NCBI GenBank assembly: GCA_934098445.1
Contig: CAKOOW010000001.1
Location: forward strand, 11,440 to 75,439
Direction of reading: 5' to 3'
DNA from: an uncultured Bacilli bacterium
GTDB lineage: Bacteria; Bacillota_I; Bacilli_A; RF39; UBA660
DNA: 64,000 nucleotides
Position 1 is the stretch's first letter; every line of letters starts with the position of its first letter. A program made the translations under genes and the position numbers. Shown here one piece after another: positions 15,953-24,590 of this stretch. The notes beneath the pieces were generated by a model. The model was not told the DNA's origin. It saw nothing but the letters and a program-made list of their open reading frames with translations, and made no database searches.

Positions 15953-18055
15953 CTATTTTTGATTAATTATTATCTTATCATCTTGATAGTCAACTTCTAA
16001 TTTTGCATTAGGTTTAACAGTATTTTCAATTAGTTGTTTTGCTAAGACAGTTTCTAGTTCTCTACTTACTAGACGTTTTAATGGTCTGGCACCATAATAC
16101 TCATCATAACCATTTTCAACAAAGTAATTTCTAGCCGCAGGTGTTAAAGTTATAGTTAGATTTAAGTCTTTTAGACGAGTTTCTATTTCTTTGATTAATT
16201 TATCTAAAATACTAGATAATACTTCTTTAGTTAATTTATTAAACATAATTACTTCATCAACACGATTAATAAATTCTGGTTTAAAGTATTTATGTAATTC
16301 TTGTTCGACCTTTTCAGGTTCATTATTTAGAATATATTCACTGCCAACATTAGAAGTCATAATAATTATAGTATTTTTAAAGTCAACAGTACGACCATTA
16401 GAATCAGTTAATCTACCATCATCTAAGATTTGTAATAATAAGTTTAAAACATCAGGATGGGCTTTTTCAATTTCATCAAAGAGAACAATACTATATGGAT
16501 TACGACGGACAGCCTCAGTTAATTGACCACCTTCTTCGTAGCCAACATAGCCTGGAGCAGCGCCCACTAGACGAGATACAGAGTATTTTTCCATATATTC
16601 ACTCATATCAATTCTTATCATGTGTTTTTCATCATCAAATAGTTCATAAGCAAGAGCCTTAGCTACTTCAGTTTTACCCACCCCGGTTGGCCCTAGGAAA
16701 ATAAAGGAACCAATAGGACGGTTAGGATCTTTAATACCACTACGACTACGAATGATAGCTTCACTTACTAGTCTTAAAGCTTCTTTTTGACCTTTAACTC
16801 TTTTTCCTAAATTTTCTTCTAAGTGTAAAAGTTTTTCTTTTTCACTACTTATTAATTTGGCAATAGGAATATTAGTCCATTTACTAATGACATTTGCAAT
16901 ATCATCAGAGGTTACAACATCACTTAAAATACGAGATTTTTCTTTACTATTTAGTTCTTCTAATTCTTTTTCTAATCTTGGAATAGTACCATGACGAAGA
17001 CGAGCCGCAGTTTCTAAATCATAACGATTTTCAGCCGTTTCTAAATCAAATTTAGCTTTAGATATTTCTTGTTTTTTATTCTTAATATTTTCATTAAGAC
17101 TTTTTTCTTTCTCCCAAGCACTTCTTAAATCTTGTTCTTGAAGTTTTAAGTCATATAATTCTTTATCGATTTCATCTTTACGGCGAAGCGATAATTCATC
17201 TTTTTCTTTCTTAATGGCTTCTCTTTCAATTTCTAGACGCATAATTTTTCTCGTAAGTTCATCTAAGTTAGTTGGAACACTATCCATTTGAACTCTAATA
17301 GTAGCACAAGCCTCATCTACTAAATCTAAGGCTTTATCGGGTAGATAACGGTCTGTTATATAACGGTTTGATAAAGTAGCAGCGGCCACTAAAGCCTTAT
17401 CTTGAATAGTAACTCCATGATGGATTTCAAATCTTTCCTTTAAACCTCTTAAGATAGTTATCGTATCTTCAAGTGTTGGTTCATGAACAATTATCTTTTG
17501 GAAACGACGTTCTAAGGCTCCATCTTTTTCAATATATTTACGATATTCATTTAAAGTAGTAGCACCGATAACATGGATTTCACCACGAGCAAGCATTGGT
17601 TTTAAGATATTACCGGTATCCATAGCGCCTTCAATCGCTCCTGTGCCGACAATCATATGAATTTCATCGATAAACATGATGATGTTGCCTTCACTTTTCT
17701 TGATTTCATCTAAGACTTTCTTTAGTCTTTCTTCGAATTCTCCACGATATTTAGCCCCTGCTATTAAAGATGCCATATTAAGCTCCCAAATAGTTTTATC
17801 TTTTAGGGTACTTGGCACATCGCCTTTGACGATTCTTTGAGCAAGTCCTTCGACAATTGCAGTTTTACCAACACCTGGTTCTCCAATTAAGACAGGATTG
17901 TTCTTAGTTTTACGTGATAAGACTTTAGTAATACTTCTAATTTCTTCATCACGACCAATTACAGGGTCAATCTTTCTTTTCTTGACCTCTTCATTTATAT
18001 TACGACCATATTTTTCTAATACGTTTTCATTTTCTTCTGGATTATTATTAAACAT
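15953..18055 (-). CDS. clpB: ATP-dependent disaggregase ClpB lacking the N-terminal domain
   Basis: ClpB threads aggregated proteins through a hexameric double AAA+ ring with DnaK. Visible parts: D1 Walker [14 protein letters not shown] (about residue 60), Walker B MFIDEIH, a coiled-coil M domain (about 245-370) that distinguishes ClpB from ClpA/C, and D2 Walker [24 protein letters not shown] and [14 protein letters not shown] follow. At about 700 residues it lacks the N-terminal substrate domain of roughly 150 residues found in typical ClpB, as in short Mollicutes-type forms. The ATG at 18055 sits eight bases after AGGGG; another ATG two codons upstream is too close. A CIRCE element overlaps its promoter. 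Confidence 0.95.
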   Translation of the reverse strand: MFNNNPEENENVLEKYGRNINEEVKKRKIDPVIGRDEEIRSITKVLSRKTKNNPVLIGEPGVGKTAIVEGLAQRIVKGDVPSTLKDKTIWELNMASLIAGAKYRGEFEERLKKVLDEIKKSEGNIIMFIDEIHMIVGTGAIEGAMDTGNILKPMLARGEIHVIGATTLNEYRKYIEKDGALERRFQKIIVHEPTLEDTITILRGLKERFEIHHGVTIQDKALVAAATLSNRYITDRYLPDKALDLVDEACATIRVQMDSVPTNLDELTRKIMRLEIEREAIKKEKDELSLRRKDEIDKELYDLKLQEQDLRSAWEKEKSLNENIKNKKQEISKAKFDLETAENRYDLETAARLRHGTIPRLEKELEELNSKEKSRILSDVVTSDDIANVISKWTNIPIAKLISSEKEKLLHLEENLGKRVKGQKEALRLVSEAIIRSRSGIKDPNRPIGSFIFLGPTGVGKTEVAKALAYELFDDEKHMIRIDMSEYMEKYSVSRLVGAAPGYVGYEEGGQLTEAVRRNPYSIVLFDEIEKAHPDVLNLLLQILDDGRLTDSNGRTVDFKNTIIIMTSNVGSEYILNNEPEKVEQELHKYFKPEFINRVDEVIMFNKLTKEVLSSILDKLIKEIETRLKDLNLTITLTPAARNYFVENGYDEYYGARPLKRLVSRELETVLAKQLIENTVKPNAKLEVDYQDDKIIINQK

Positions 18056-18079
18056 ATACATTTCCCCTTTCGAGTATTA

Positions 18080-18107
18080 ATTATACTCCTTTATTAGCAC
18101 TTGTCAA
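18080..18107 (-). promoter_or_regulatory. clpB promoter
   Basis: Minus strand: TTGACA, 16-base spacer, TATAAT. The -35 lies inside the CIRCE inverted repeat. Confidence 0.8.
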
Positions 18108-18120
18108 GTGGGAGTGCTAG
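18094..18120. promoter_or_regulatory. CIRCE operator (HrcA) upstream of clpB
   Basis: TTAGCACTT, nine bases, GAGTGCTAG: two mismatches to the CIRCE consensus TTAGCACTC-N9-GAGTGCTAA. It covers the -35, so HrcA should repress clpB until heat shock. Confidence 0.9.
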
Positions 18121-18320
18121 TTTTTTATAAAAGAAAACATCTATGATGTTAGCTTGATGTTGGTAGTCTTTCAAAAGTTAGATTGCCTTTAAATTTAAAA
18201 TTATTTAGAGTTTTTTTCTGCTTTTATATACTTTTTCAATTCTTTCTAAATTTTGAATTCTAACTGTTCCTGCTTACTCATAACTTTTAACTCTTATTTA
18301 GTAGCATATCTCTTAATATT
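18121..18320. other. Gene-free stretch between the clpB promoter region and the next terminator
   Basis: I see no reading frame, repeat or promoter that I would defend here; it is AT-rich spacer. Confidence 0.4.
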
Positions 18321-18359
18321 AAAAAATTGTTAGACCTCAATTAATTAGATCTAGCAATT
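18321..18359 (-). terminator. Terminator of the htpG operon
   Basis: Minus strand: 13-bp stem with one mismatch and one G-U (AATTGCTAGATCT with AGGTCTAACAATT), nine-base loop, then TTTTTT. Confidence 0.85.
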
Positions 18360-18361
18360 CT

Positions 18362-18799
18362 TTATTTTACAACTTCTGCCTTAACTACTTCATTACGATT
18401 ACATTTTACAGTAAAGGAATTTCCACATTCCGGACATTTAACGGTATGAGATCCTTTTTTTAAAGGTAATTTTAGTACTTGATGACATTTAGGACATCTT
18501 TTATATAAGGCTTTATTATAATTTCTAATTATATCCCTATATAACTTAAATTTCTTTTTAGGATAACTTATAATCTTTACATAGATAGCATTTTCTTTTC
18601 TTCTTTGTTTAACATTCTTAGATATTATTCTAAAGATTAGGATAGCAATACTAAGGACTAAGGCTAAACTCAAGAAAATATTATTAATAAAGATATCCAT
18701 AATAGTCAAAATAACTATGATAACTAAGTTGAAATTAAACAAGTCATCAAAGCCATTTCGACCAGGCATACTACGATTAATTAAATCTTTATAAGACAC
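18362..18799 (-). CDS. Membrane protein with C-terminal zinc ribbon
   Basis: A 145-residue protein with two hydrophobic helices (about 25-60) and a C-terminal zinc ribbon, CPKC near residue 102 and CPEC near 122, both in the cytoplasm-side tail by charge. It starts 10 bases after the htpG stop and shares its terminator, so it is in the CIRCE-controlled htpG operon. No named family; a heat-shock-linked membrane factor is a fair inference only. Confidence 0.75.
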   Translation of the reverse strand: MSYKDLINRSMPGRNGFDDLFNFNLVIIVILTIMDIFINNIFLSLALVLSIAILIFRIISKNVKQRRKENAIYVKIISYPKKKFKLYRDIIRNYNKALYKRCPKCHQVLKLPLKKGSHTVKCPECGNSFTVKCNRNEVVKAEVVK

Positions 18800-18809
18800 G
18801 TATCCTCCT

Positions 18810-20702
18810 TTACTTAGCTAAATATTCACAAATTAAATTGCTTATTTCCGTTGGATTTTCAATACTTAAACCTTCAATTAATCTTGCTTCAGCATATAAA
18901 ATCTTTGTATAATTCTTTAATTCTTCTTTATCATTAGCATACAAATCTTTAATCTTCTTAGCTATTTCATGGTTTTCATTTATTTCTAAGACTTTATTAG
19001 CAGTCACTCCATTATCAAATGGCATATTTTTCATAGTCTTTTCCATTTCAACGGAGATATCGCCTTCACTTGACAAGCATACAGGGTGATTTTTTAATCT
19101 ATTAGTAAATTTAATAGCTTTAACATCGGGAATGGCTTCTTGCATAAAAGTAAACATTTCCTTAGACTCATTATTTTTAGCTTCCAATTCCTTCTTTTCT
19201 TCTTCAGTCTCTAAATTAGCATTTTCACTACATACATTTTTAAATTCTTTTTCTTCATAACTTCTTAAAGTCATAAGAGCAAATTCATCGACATATTCAG
19301 TACAGTAAAGAATTTCATAACCTTTTTCTTTGGCTGCTTCAACTTGAGGTAATAGGTCAATCTTATCAACAGTTTCCCCACAAGCATAATAAATGTCTTT
19401 TTGATTTTCTTTCATGCGACTAACATATTCTTTTAATGTTGTATATTTCTTATCATTAGATGAAATGAACATTACTAAGTCTTTAACCTTATCTTTATCC
19501 ATTCCATAATTATTATATACAGCATACTTTATCTGCATACCAAAGGCGGTATAGAACTTTTCATACTTAGCACGGTCTTCATCACGCATAGTCTCTAATT
19601 CTTTTTTAATCTTACTTTCAATAGAATTAGCAATAGTCTTTAAGATACGGTTTTGTTGTAAAGTTTCTCTAGAAATATTTAGGGATAAGTCTGGAGAATC
19701 AACAACACCTTTGACAAAACTAAAGTAATCTGGTAATAAATCAGCACATTTATCGGTTATTAAAACGCCATTAGAATATAGTTGTAAGCCTTTTTCATAT
19801 TCTTTAGTATAGTAATCAAAAGGAGCATGAGATGGAATATAGACTAGAGAAGTATATTCGATTGTACCTTCAGCTTTAATATGAATATGAGCAATTGGTT
19901 CTTCATAATCAAAGAATTTATCGCTATAGAAGGTGTTATATTCTTCAGCCGTTATTTTAGATTTATCTTTCTTCCAAATAGGAATTAAGGAGTTTAAGGT
20001 AGTAAGTTCGGTATGCTCCTCATACTCATCAGGGTCTTTTTCATCTTTTTTAGGTTTTAAATGTTTATGAGTTTCATACATAGTAATTGGATAAGTTATA
20101 TAATCACTATATTTCTTAATTAGACTAGAAATTTCGTATTCTTCTAAGTATTTAGAATACTTTTCATCTTCAGTATCATCTTTTAAATATAAAATAATAT
20201 CGGTACCATAATTTTCCTTAGTACATGGTTCAATCTCATAACCATCAATGCCACTAGAAGTCCATTTATTGGCGGCAGCACTACCATATTTCTTAGAAAT
20301 AACTTCTACTTTACTAGCTACCATAAAAGCTGAGTAGAAACCAACTCCGAATTTACCAATAATATCAATATTTTCTTTATGTTCGTTATTTTCTTTGAAA
20401 TCACTTGACCCACTCTTAGCAATCGTACCTAAGTTATTTTCTAGTTCTTCTTCAGTCATACCAATACCATTATCACTGATAGTTAAAGTTTTATTCTCTT
20501 TATCAGGGGTAATATGAATATTAAATTTACTTGTATCAACTTTAATATCCTTATCAGTTAAAGACATATAGTGAAGTTTATCAATCGCATCACTAGCATT
20601 AGATATAATCTCTCTTAAAAATATTTCTTTGTTTGTATAAATAGAATTAATCATTAAGTCCATTAGTTTTTTAGATTCTGCTTTAAAAGCTTTTTTCTTC
20701 AT
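18810..20702 (-). CDS. htpG: Molecular chaperone HtpG (Hsp90)
   Basis: The 630-residue protein is full length for bacterial Hsp90. The GHKL ATP-binding domain shows EIISNASDAIDKL, TISDNGIGMTEEE and IGKFGVGFYSAFMV; the middle domain contains SNGVLITDKCADLLPDYFSFVKGVVDS, in which the arginine-rich LNISRETLQQNRIL loop follows. The C-terminal dimerisation domain includes MPFDNGVTANKVLEIN. It is under a CIRCE-type operator and leads a two-gene operon. Confidence 0.97.
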   Translation of the reverse strand: MKKKAFKAESKKLMDLMINSIYTNKEIFLREIISNASDAIDKLHYMSLTDKDIKVDTSKFNIHITPDKENKTLTISDNGIGMTEEELENNLGTIAKSGSSDFKENNEHKENIDIIGKFGVGFYSAFMVASKVEVISKKYGSAAANKWTSSGIDGYEIEPCTKENYGTDIILYLKDDTEDEKYSKYLEEYEISSLIKKYSDYITYPITMYETHKHLKPKKDEKDPDEYEEHTELTTLNSLIPIWKKDKSKITAEEYNTFYSDKFFDYEEPIAHIHIKAEGTIEYTSLVYIPSHAPFDYYTKEYEKGLQLYSNGVLITDKCADLLPDYFSFVKGVVDSPDLSLNISRETLQQNRILKTIANSIESKIKKELETMRDEDRAKYEKFYTAFGMQIKYAVYNNYGMDKDKVKDLVMFISSNDKKYTTLKEYVSRMKENQKDIYYACGETVDKIDLLPQVEAAKEKGYEILYCTEYVDEFALMTLRSYEEKEFKNVCSENANLETEEEKKELEAKNNESKEMFTFMQEAIPDVKAIKFTNRLKNHPVCLSSEGDISVEMEKTMKNMPFDNGVTANKVLEINENHEIAKKIKDLYANDKEELKNYTKILYAEARLIEGLSIENPTEISNLICEYLAK

Positions 20703-20784
20703 AAATATTATCTCCTTTTATATAAATATATTATTCAATGTCATCTTTTTCTTTTAGCAGTCATATTTCTTGAATGCTAAATAA

Positions 20785-20813
20785 AGTATAATTCTTTTTT
20801 TAGCACTTGTCAA
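20785..20813 (-). promoter_or_regulatory. htpG promoter
   Basis: Minus strand: TTGACA, 17-base spacer, TATACT; the -35 lies in the CIRCE-like repeat. The leader to the htpG start is about 75 bases. Confidence 0.75.
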
Positions 20814-20827
20814 TTAGGGAGTGCTAA
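20800..20827. promoter_or_regulatory. CIRCE-like operator with a 10-base spacer upstream of htpG
   Basis: TTAGCACTT, ten bases, GAGTGCTAA. The arms match CIRCE but the spacer is one base longer than the nine in the consensus and in the clpB copy. Confidence 0.8.
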
Positions 20828-20913
20828 ATTTCTAATGAAAATTAGGCGAAGAAATTATGAAGTTTGGGTGATAGGACATAAGATATAGTAGAAATAAAGT
20901 AACGAGGTGAATT

Positions 20914-21288
20914 ATGAATGATACATTTTTTCTATCTATCCTAACGGGATACGATACTCTTTTTAAAGCCTTATTAGTATTTATTGTCTTAGACTATTTA
21001 AGCGGAGTTATGCGAGCTATTTATACTAAAAAATTAAGTAGTAAAATCGGAGCGAAAGGGATAATTAAGAAGATTGGTTATATTGTTTTAATTGTTGTGG
21101 TCGAAATTTTAGATATTTTGCTTAAAGACAATGGTTATTTAAGAAATATTATTATCTATATGTTTATTGCTAATGAAGGAATAAGTATTTTAGAAAATTG
21201 GAGTGCTATGGGTATTAAGGTTCCAGATATTATTAAGGATAAATTTAGTAATTTGAAAGGAGGTGATAATGATGAGCAAAATAAGTAA
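20914..21288 (+). CDS. Phage-type holin (toxin-secretion/TcdE-like family)
   Basis: A 124-residue membrane protein with three to four hydrophobic helices. The pattern LDYLSGVMRAIYTKKLSSKIGAKGI followed by a helix and ANEGISILENWSAMGIKVP is that of the class I holins of family 4_1/TcdE. Such proteins form pores that let a muralytic enzyme reach the wall. Start has GAGGTGA upstream. The gene ends inside the start of an M23/LysM enzyme gene, a holin-endolysin pair, but no other phage gene is nearby. Confidence 0.85.
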   Translation: MNDTFFLSILTGYDTLFKALLVFIVLDYLSGVMRAIYTKKLSSKIGAKGIIKKIGYIVLIVVVEILDILLKDNGYLRNIIIYMFIANEGISILENWSAMGIKVPDIIKDKFSNLKGGDNDEQNK

Positions 21289-21817
21289 TCTAATCTTTCA
21301 TAATAAGAAACATTATATAACTCAAAATTTTAGTGATAAGCATAAAGCTACTGACTATGGGACTTATCGAAAAAAGATTAAACAATATGCAATTGAAGAG
21401 GGCATTGTTACTTGGACGGGATTTATCAGTGGTGGTAAAACTGTTAAAATTAAGTATCCCAGAATAAATAAAGAGTTTTTACACTTGCATTTAGATAAAA
21501 TTAGGGTTAAAAAAGGGCAAAAAGTTGATAAAAATACGGTTCTAGGAACAACGGGGATGACAGGGATGGCAACAGGTATTCACTTACATTTAAGAATAAA
21601 AGATTTAAGTACAAATAAAATACTCAATCCTGAAGAATATTCATTAGTCTATGAAGAGGATAACCATATTTATTATATTGTCAAAAAAAGAGATAATTTA
21701 ACTAAGATTGCTAGGAAATATAAAATGACATGGCAAGAACTTTATCACAAAAATAAAGAGATTATAGGTTCTAACCCAAATCTCATTCGTGTTGGTCAAA
21801 AGTTACTAATTAAATGA
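21272..21817 (+). CDS. M23 (LytM-type) peptidase with C-terminal LysM, endolysin-like
   Basis: About 180 residues. The metallopeptidase domain has the HKATDYG (HxxxD zinc motif) near residue 25 and IHLHLRI (HxH) near 108, plus KKGQKVDKNTVLGTTGMTG, typical of M23. A LysM domain begins at YYIVKKRDNLTKIARKYKM and ends at RVGQKLLIK. There is no signal peptide, consistent with export through the upstream holin. AAAGGAGG precedes two adjacent ATGs; the second (21272) has the better spacing. It overlaps the holin gene by 17 bases. Confidence 0.85.
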   Translation: MSKISNLIFHNKKHYITQNFSDKHKATDYGTYRKKIKQYAIEEGIVTWTGFISGGKTVKIKYPRINKEFLHLHLDKIRVKKGQKVDKNTVLGTTGMTGMATGIHLHLRIKDLSTNKILNPEEYSLVYEEDNHIYYIVKKRDNLTKIARKYKMTWQELYHKNKEIIGSNPNLIRVGQKLLIK

Positions 21818-21843
21818 CTCTTATTACTTTTTATATAAGTCTC

Positions 21844-22596
21844 CTATCTTTTACTTTTAGTTTCCTTTTTTTCTTGTTTCTTAAATAGTTTAAAAGTTTT
21901 CTTTTCTCTGGCTGATACTTGCTTTTTATATTTTTCTAAGTGTTCTTTAAGAGAAATATTTTGATTAAATGGTAAGATAAATGAATATTTCTCTTTTGCT
22001 TTTTCTTGATGTTCACGGATAGATACTTTTAATTCTTCTAATTTAACCGGAATATCATTTTCTTTAGCATATTTCTTAATCTTATGGTATAGGTTAGTTG
22101 AATAGACATAATCAATAACAATAACGCCAAAGAAAACGCCAAGGACAAAGGAAAAGGCTAGGTTATTAGAAAACCATTTTAGACCGTTAAGAACAGGTTT
22201 AGCAAGTAAGAAGTAATATAGAGCGGCAATTCCAGTCCAAATAGCTGAAAACAATGGACAAATTATTCCTTTGTAGTTTCCCCATTCATTGGAATAATCC
22301 CAAAGTTTTGGTCCTTTCCCATCTACAAATGATAAACCGCCAATAAACTCAATGAGAGTCATTGTAGCGCCCATTAGTAGAATAACAACAATTGGGTGAA
22401 CATTTAAGTTATGAAATATTAGGTAAATAGCGGTTAAGGCGGTTAGACCAAAACCATATATTGGTAGGTAAGGTCCAACTAAGAATCCCGGGTTTACCCA
22501 TTTACCAGAAACAGCTCGTCTAAAAAACAATTCCATAATCCAACCACAAGTGCAGCCAATATAGAAAATAAACATAAAAGTTAAAAACCAATTCAT
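21844..22596 (-). CDS. CmpB-type (PF06541) membrane protein, putative ABC transporter permease
   Basis: About 250 residues, with six hydrophobic helices in the first 170 and a charged, lysine-rich tail. The stretch GWIMELFFRR, then GFLVGPYLPIYGFG, and IEFIGG with WDYS are recurrent in the ABC_trans_CmpB group. No ATPase partner is encoded nearby, so transport is unproven. The ATG at 22596 is preferred over a GTG three codons before because of AAAGGAG. A smaller paralogue lies at 49957. Confidence 0.75.
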   Translation of the reverse strand: MNWFLTFMFIFYIGCTCGWIMELFFRRAVSGKWVNPGFLVGPYLPIYGFGLTALTAIYLIFHNLNVHPIVVILLMGATMTLIEFIGGLSFVDGKGPKLWDYSNEWGNYKGIICPLFSAIWTGIAALYYFLLAKPVLNGLKWFSNNLAFSFVLGVFFGVIVIDYVYSTNLYHKIKKYAKENDIPVKLEELKVSIREHQEKAKEKYSFILPFNQNISLKEHLEKYKKQVSAREKKTFKLFKKQEKKETKSKR

Positions 22597-22740
22597 TATA
22601 AACACTCCTTTAACTTATTTAAAGTAGAACTATTTGTTCTCTTTTTTCTTACCTTGATTTTAGCATAGATAGGTAAAAAAAGATAGTTTAAAAGATAATG
22701 AGTTTTATTTTAAAGCATATAATTTTATAGGTGATTTTTT

Positions 22741-23163
22741 ATGTTAATAAATTATACAACGAAAGAACTAGATTTACTAGCTAGAATTATGCGAGCTGAG
22801 GCTTTAGCAGAAGGTAATCTTGGTATGTTGATGGTTGGTAATGTTGTTGTTAACCGAGCAATTGCTAATTGTCTAACTTTTAAAGACATTCGAACTATTA
22901 CCGATGCTATTTATCAAAAAAATCAGTTTAGTGGAACGAAATCTAGTTTGTTCCAAGGAAACGCGACTACTAAAGAGAAGGATTTAGCCAAAAGAGTTTT
23001 AAGAGGAGAATATTTCTACCCCGCCACTCATGCATTATGGTTTTATGCTCCTAAAACGGGAGATTCTTGTAAAAGTAAGTGGTATGATCAGGCTCTGGCC
23101 GGAAGGTATAAAAATCATTGTTTTTATAATCCGGATAAAGGAGTATGTGTAGAGTTATATTAA
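22741..23163 (+). CDS. SleB/CwlJ-type cell wall hydrolase (Hydrolase_2)
   Basis: A 140-residue stand-alone catalytic domain of the spore-cortex lytic transglycosylase family. ARIMRAEALAEG near residue 15 carries the catalytic glutamate, NVVVNRAIAN and QKNQFSG follow, and TAHALWFYAP-like HALWFYAP marks the C-half. No signal peptide or peptidoglycan-binding domain is present, unlike SleB and like CwlJ, which acts in the spore coat after synthesis in the mother cell. A CATATAAT element upstream resembles a SigE/SigK -10, but I would not rely on it. Confidence 0.87.
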   Translation: MLINYTTKELDLLARIMRAEALAEGNLGMLMVGNVVVNRAIANCLTFKDIRTITDAIYQKNQFSGTKSSLFQGNATTKEKDLAKRVLRGEYFYPATHALWFYAPKTGDSCKSKWYDQALAGRYKNHCFYNPDKGVCVELY

Positions 23164-23184
23164 TCCTTAAAGTCAGGAAAAATT

Positions 23185-23218
23185 AAACGTCTAAATAATT
23201 ACTATTTAAACGTTTTTT
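23185..23218. terminator. Terminator between convergent cell-wall genes
   Basis: AAACGTCTAAATA, five-base loop, TATTTAAACGTTT: 12 of 13 pairs, then T-run on the plus strand; AT-rich on the other side so it may serve both genes. Confidence 0.8.
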
Positions 23219-23220
23219 AG

Positions 23221-24423
23221 TTAGTTACTATGAGGAATTATTAATTCTTGACCAACAGAAAGATTAGCTGTTTTTAAGTTATTCCAATTAATCAATTCAC
23301 TTACCGTAGTATTATATTTTCTAGCTATCGAATATAGGGTATCCCCTTTTTTTACCGTATAAGTTTTTTCAGTAGTATTTTGTGTAGATATAGGAATTTT
23401 TAAAGTTTGACCGATAGAAAGGTTATTGGAAGTTAGATTATTTAGAGTGGTTATGGCATTTACAGTGGTATTATATTTTCGAGCTATAGAATACAAAGTA
23501 TCATCTTTCTTAACGGTATAAGTAGTAATATTAGTATTTTCTTTGGGAATTTTCTTAATTAACAAGGTTTGACCTACAGATAAGTTATCAGATTTTAAGT
23601 TATTTAAATTTTTTAGTTCTGGGACTGTTAAATTATTTTTAGTGGCTATCGAATATAGGGTATCCCCTTTCTTAACGGTGTAATATTCATTAGGTTGATC
23701 TACTTTAGTAGCATTTATTTTTAATTTTTGACCTATTTGTAAAAGATTAGAGGAAAGGTTATTTAGTGATTTTAAGTTGGCAACAGTTGTATTAAATTTA
23801 TTAGCAATACTCCATAAGGAGTCACCTTTTTCTACCGTATAATACTCATCAGTCTTAGAAGTATAAGGTACACCGATATAGGAGGCAACAGCTTTGACAA
23901 CGGCCTCGGCTAATTCTTCATAATTATTTTTTAACTGGGATACATCATCACCAGTAGAATCTAGAAAGCCATATTCTACTAGGAGAGCCTCAGTATTGGG
24001 AGTTTCTCTTATTATATAGTAATAGTCTTTAGAAGAATTACTAGGTAGACGGCGCTGGTAATATTTGCGCACATTTTGACCAGTGTTTTCAATTTCTTGG
24101 GTTATTTTCCGTGCTAAAGTATCGTTATTACGTAGAGCATAAACGATTTCAAAACCATCACCGCCACCGGCATTAATATGATTCGATAAAACGATAACAT
24201 CTTTACCATCACCATAAAAACTTAAAACTTTATTAACCCTATCAGTTGGATTTAAAGTTATATCTTCAGTTCTAGTCATTTGATTAGGGATACCTAATTC
24301 ATCAAATCGTTGTTTCATATACTTAGAAATTTTCAAAGTTAAATCTTTTTCAATGATTCCATTGCCGCTAGCACCACCATCTTCCCCACCATGTCCACTA
24401 TCTATCACAATCTTTTTAGACAT
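23221..24423 (-). CDS. N-acetylmuramoyl-L-alanine amidase (Amidase_3) with four LysM domains
   Basis: The N-terminal amidase has VIDSGHGGEDGGA (zinc histidine), the EKDLT glutamate region, LSNHINAGGG (second histidine) and the catalytic-glutamate region ALLVEYGF. From about residue 195, four LysM domains of about 44 residues follow, each with the GDTLYSIA-type motif and NLxxxNLSVGQ end, joined by short linkers. There is no signal peptide, as in the mother-cell lysis amidase CwlC. The ATG at 24423 is preferred for its AGGTG site. Convergent with the SleB-type gene. Confidence 0.9.
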   Translation of the reverse strand: MSKKIVIDSGHGGEDGGASGNGIIEKDLTLKISKYMKQRFDELGIPNQMTRTEDITLNPTDRVNKVLSFYGDGKDVIVLSNHINAGGGDGFEIVYALRNNDTLARKITQEIENTGQNVRKYYQRRLPSNSSKDYYYIIRETPNTEALLVEYGFLDSTGDDVSQLKNNYEELAEAVVKAVASYIGVPYTSKTDEYYTVEKGDSLWSIANKFNTTVANLKSLNNLSSNLLQIGQKLKINATKVDQPNEYYTVKKGDTLYSIATKNNLTVPELKNLNNLKSDNLSVGQTLLIKKIPKENTNITTYTVKKDDTLYSIARKYNTTVNAITTLNNLTSNNLSIGQTLKIPISTQNTTEKTYTVKKGDTLYSIARKYNTTVSELINWNNLKTANLSVGQELIIPHSN

Positions 24424-24590
24424 ATTCATCACCTAAAATATTGTATGTTTAAAAGAGAAAAAAGTCATTATTTTTAGAAATATTGTATAAATTTCAACTT
24501 CTATGGATACTCCATTTCCATAAATATCATAACATGCTCTAGTATAAATTAATAATATATGGTAGGATATTTTTAGAATAGGAAGTACAT

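Noticed and set aside
17907..17921. GTTTTACGTGATAAG as a parS site for ParB
   Set aside because: It has three mismatches to the 14-base parS core and encodes the conserved SRKTKN stretch of ClpB, so its sequence is explained by coding.
20914..21817. Prophage remnant
   Set aside because: Only holin and endolysin-like genes are present. No integrase, capsid, tail or attachment-site repeat was seen around them.
22705..22740. CATATAAT as a SigE/SigK promoter of the SleB-type gene
   Set aside because: The -10 looks plausible but no convincing -35 is present at the right distance, so it was not listed as a feature.
23221..24423. DNA-level tandem repeat in the amidase gene
   Set aside because: The repetition is explained by four LysM domains, which are protein modules with diverged sequence.
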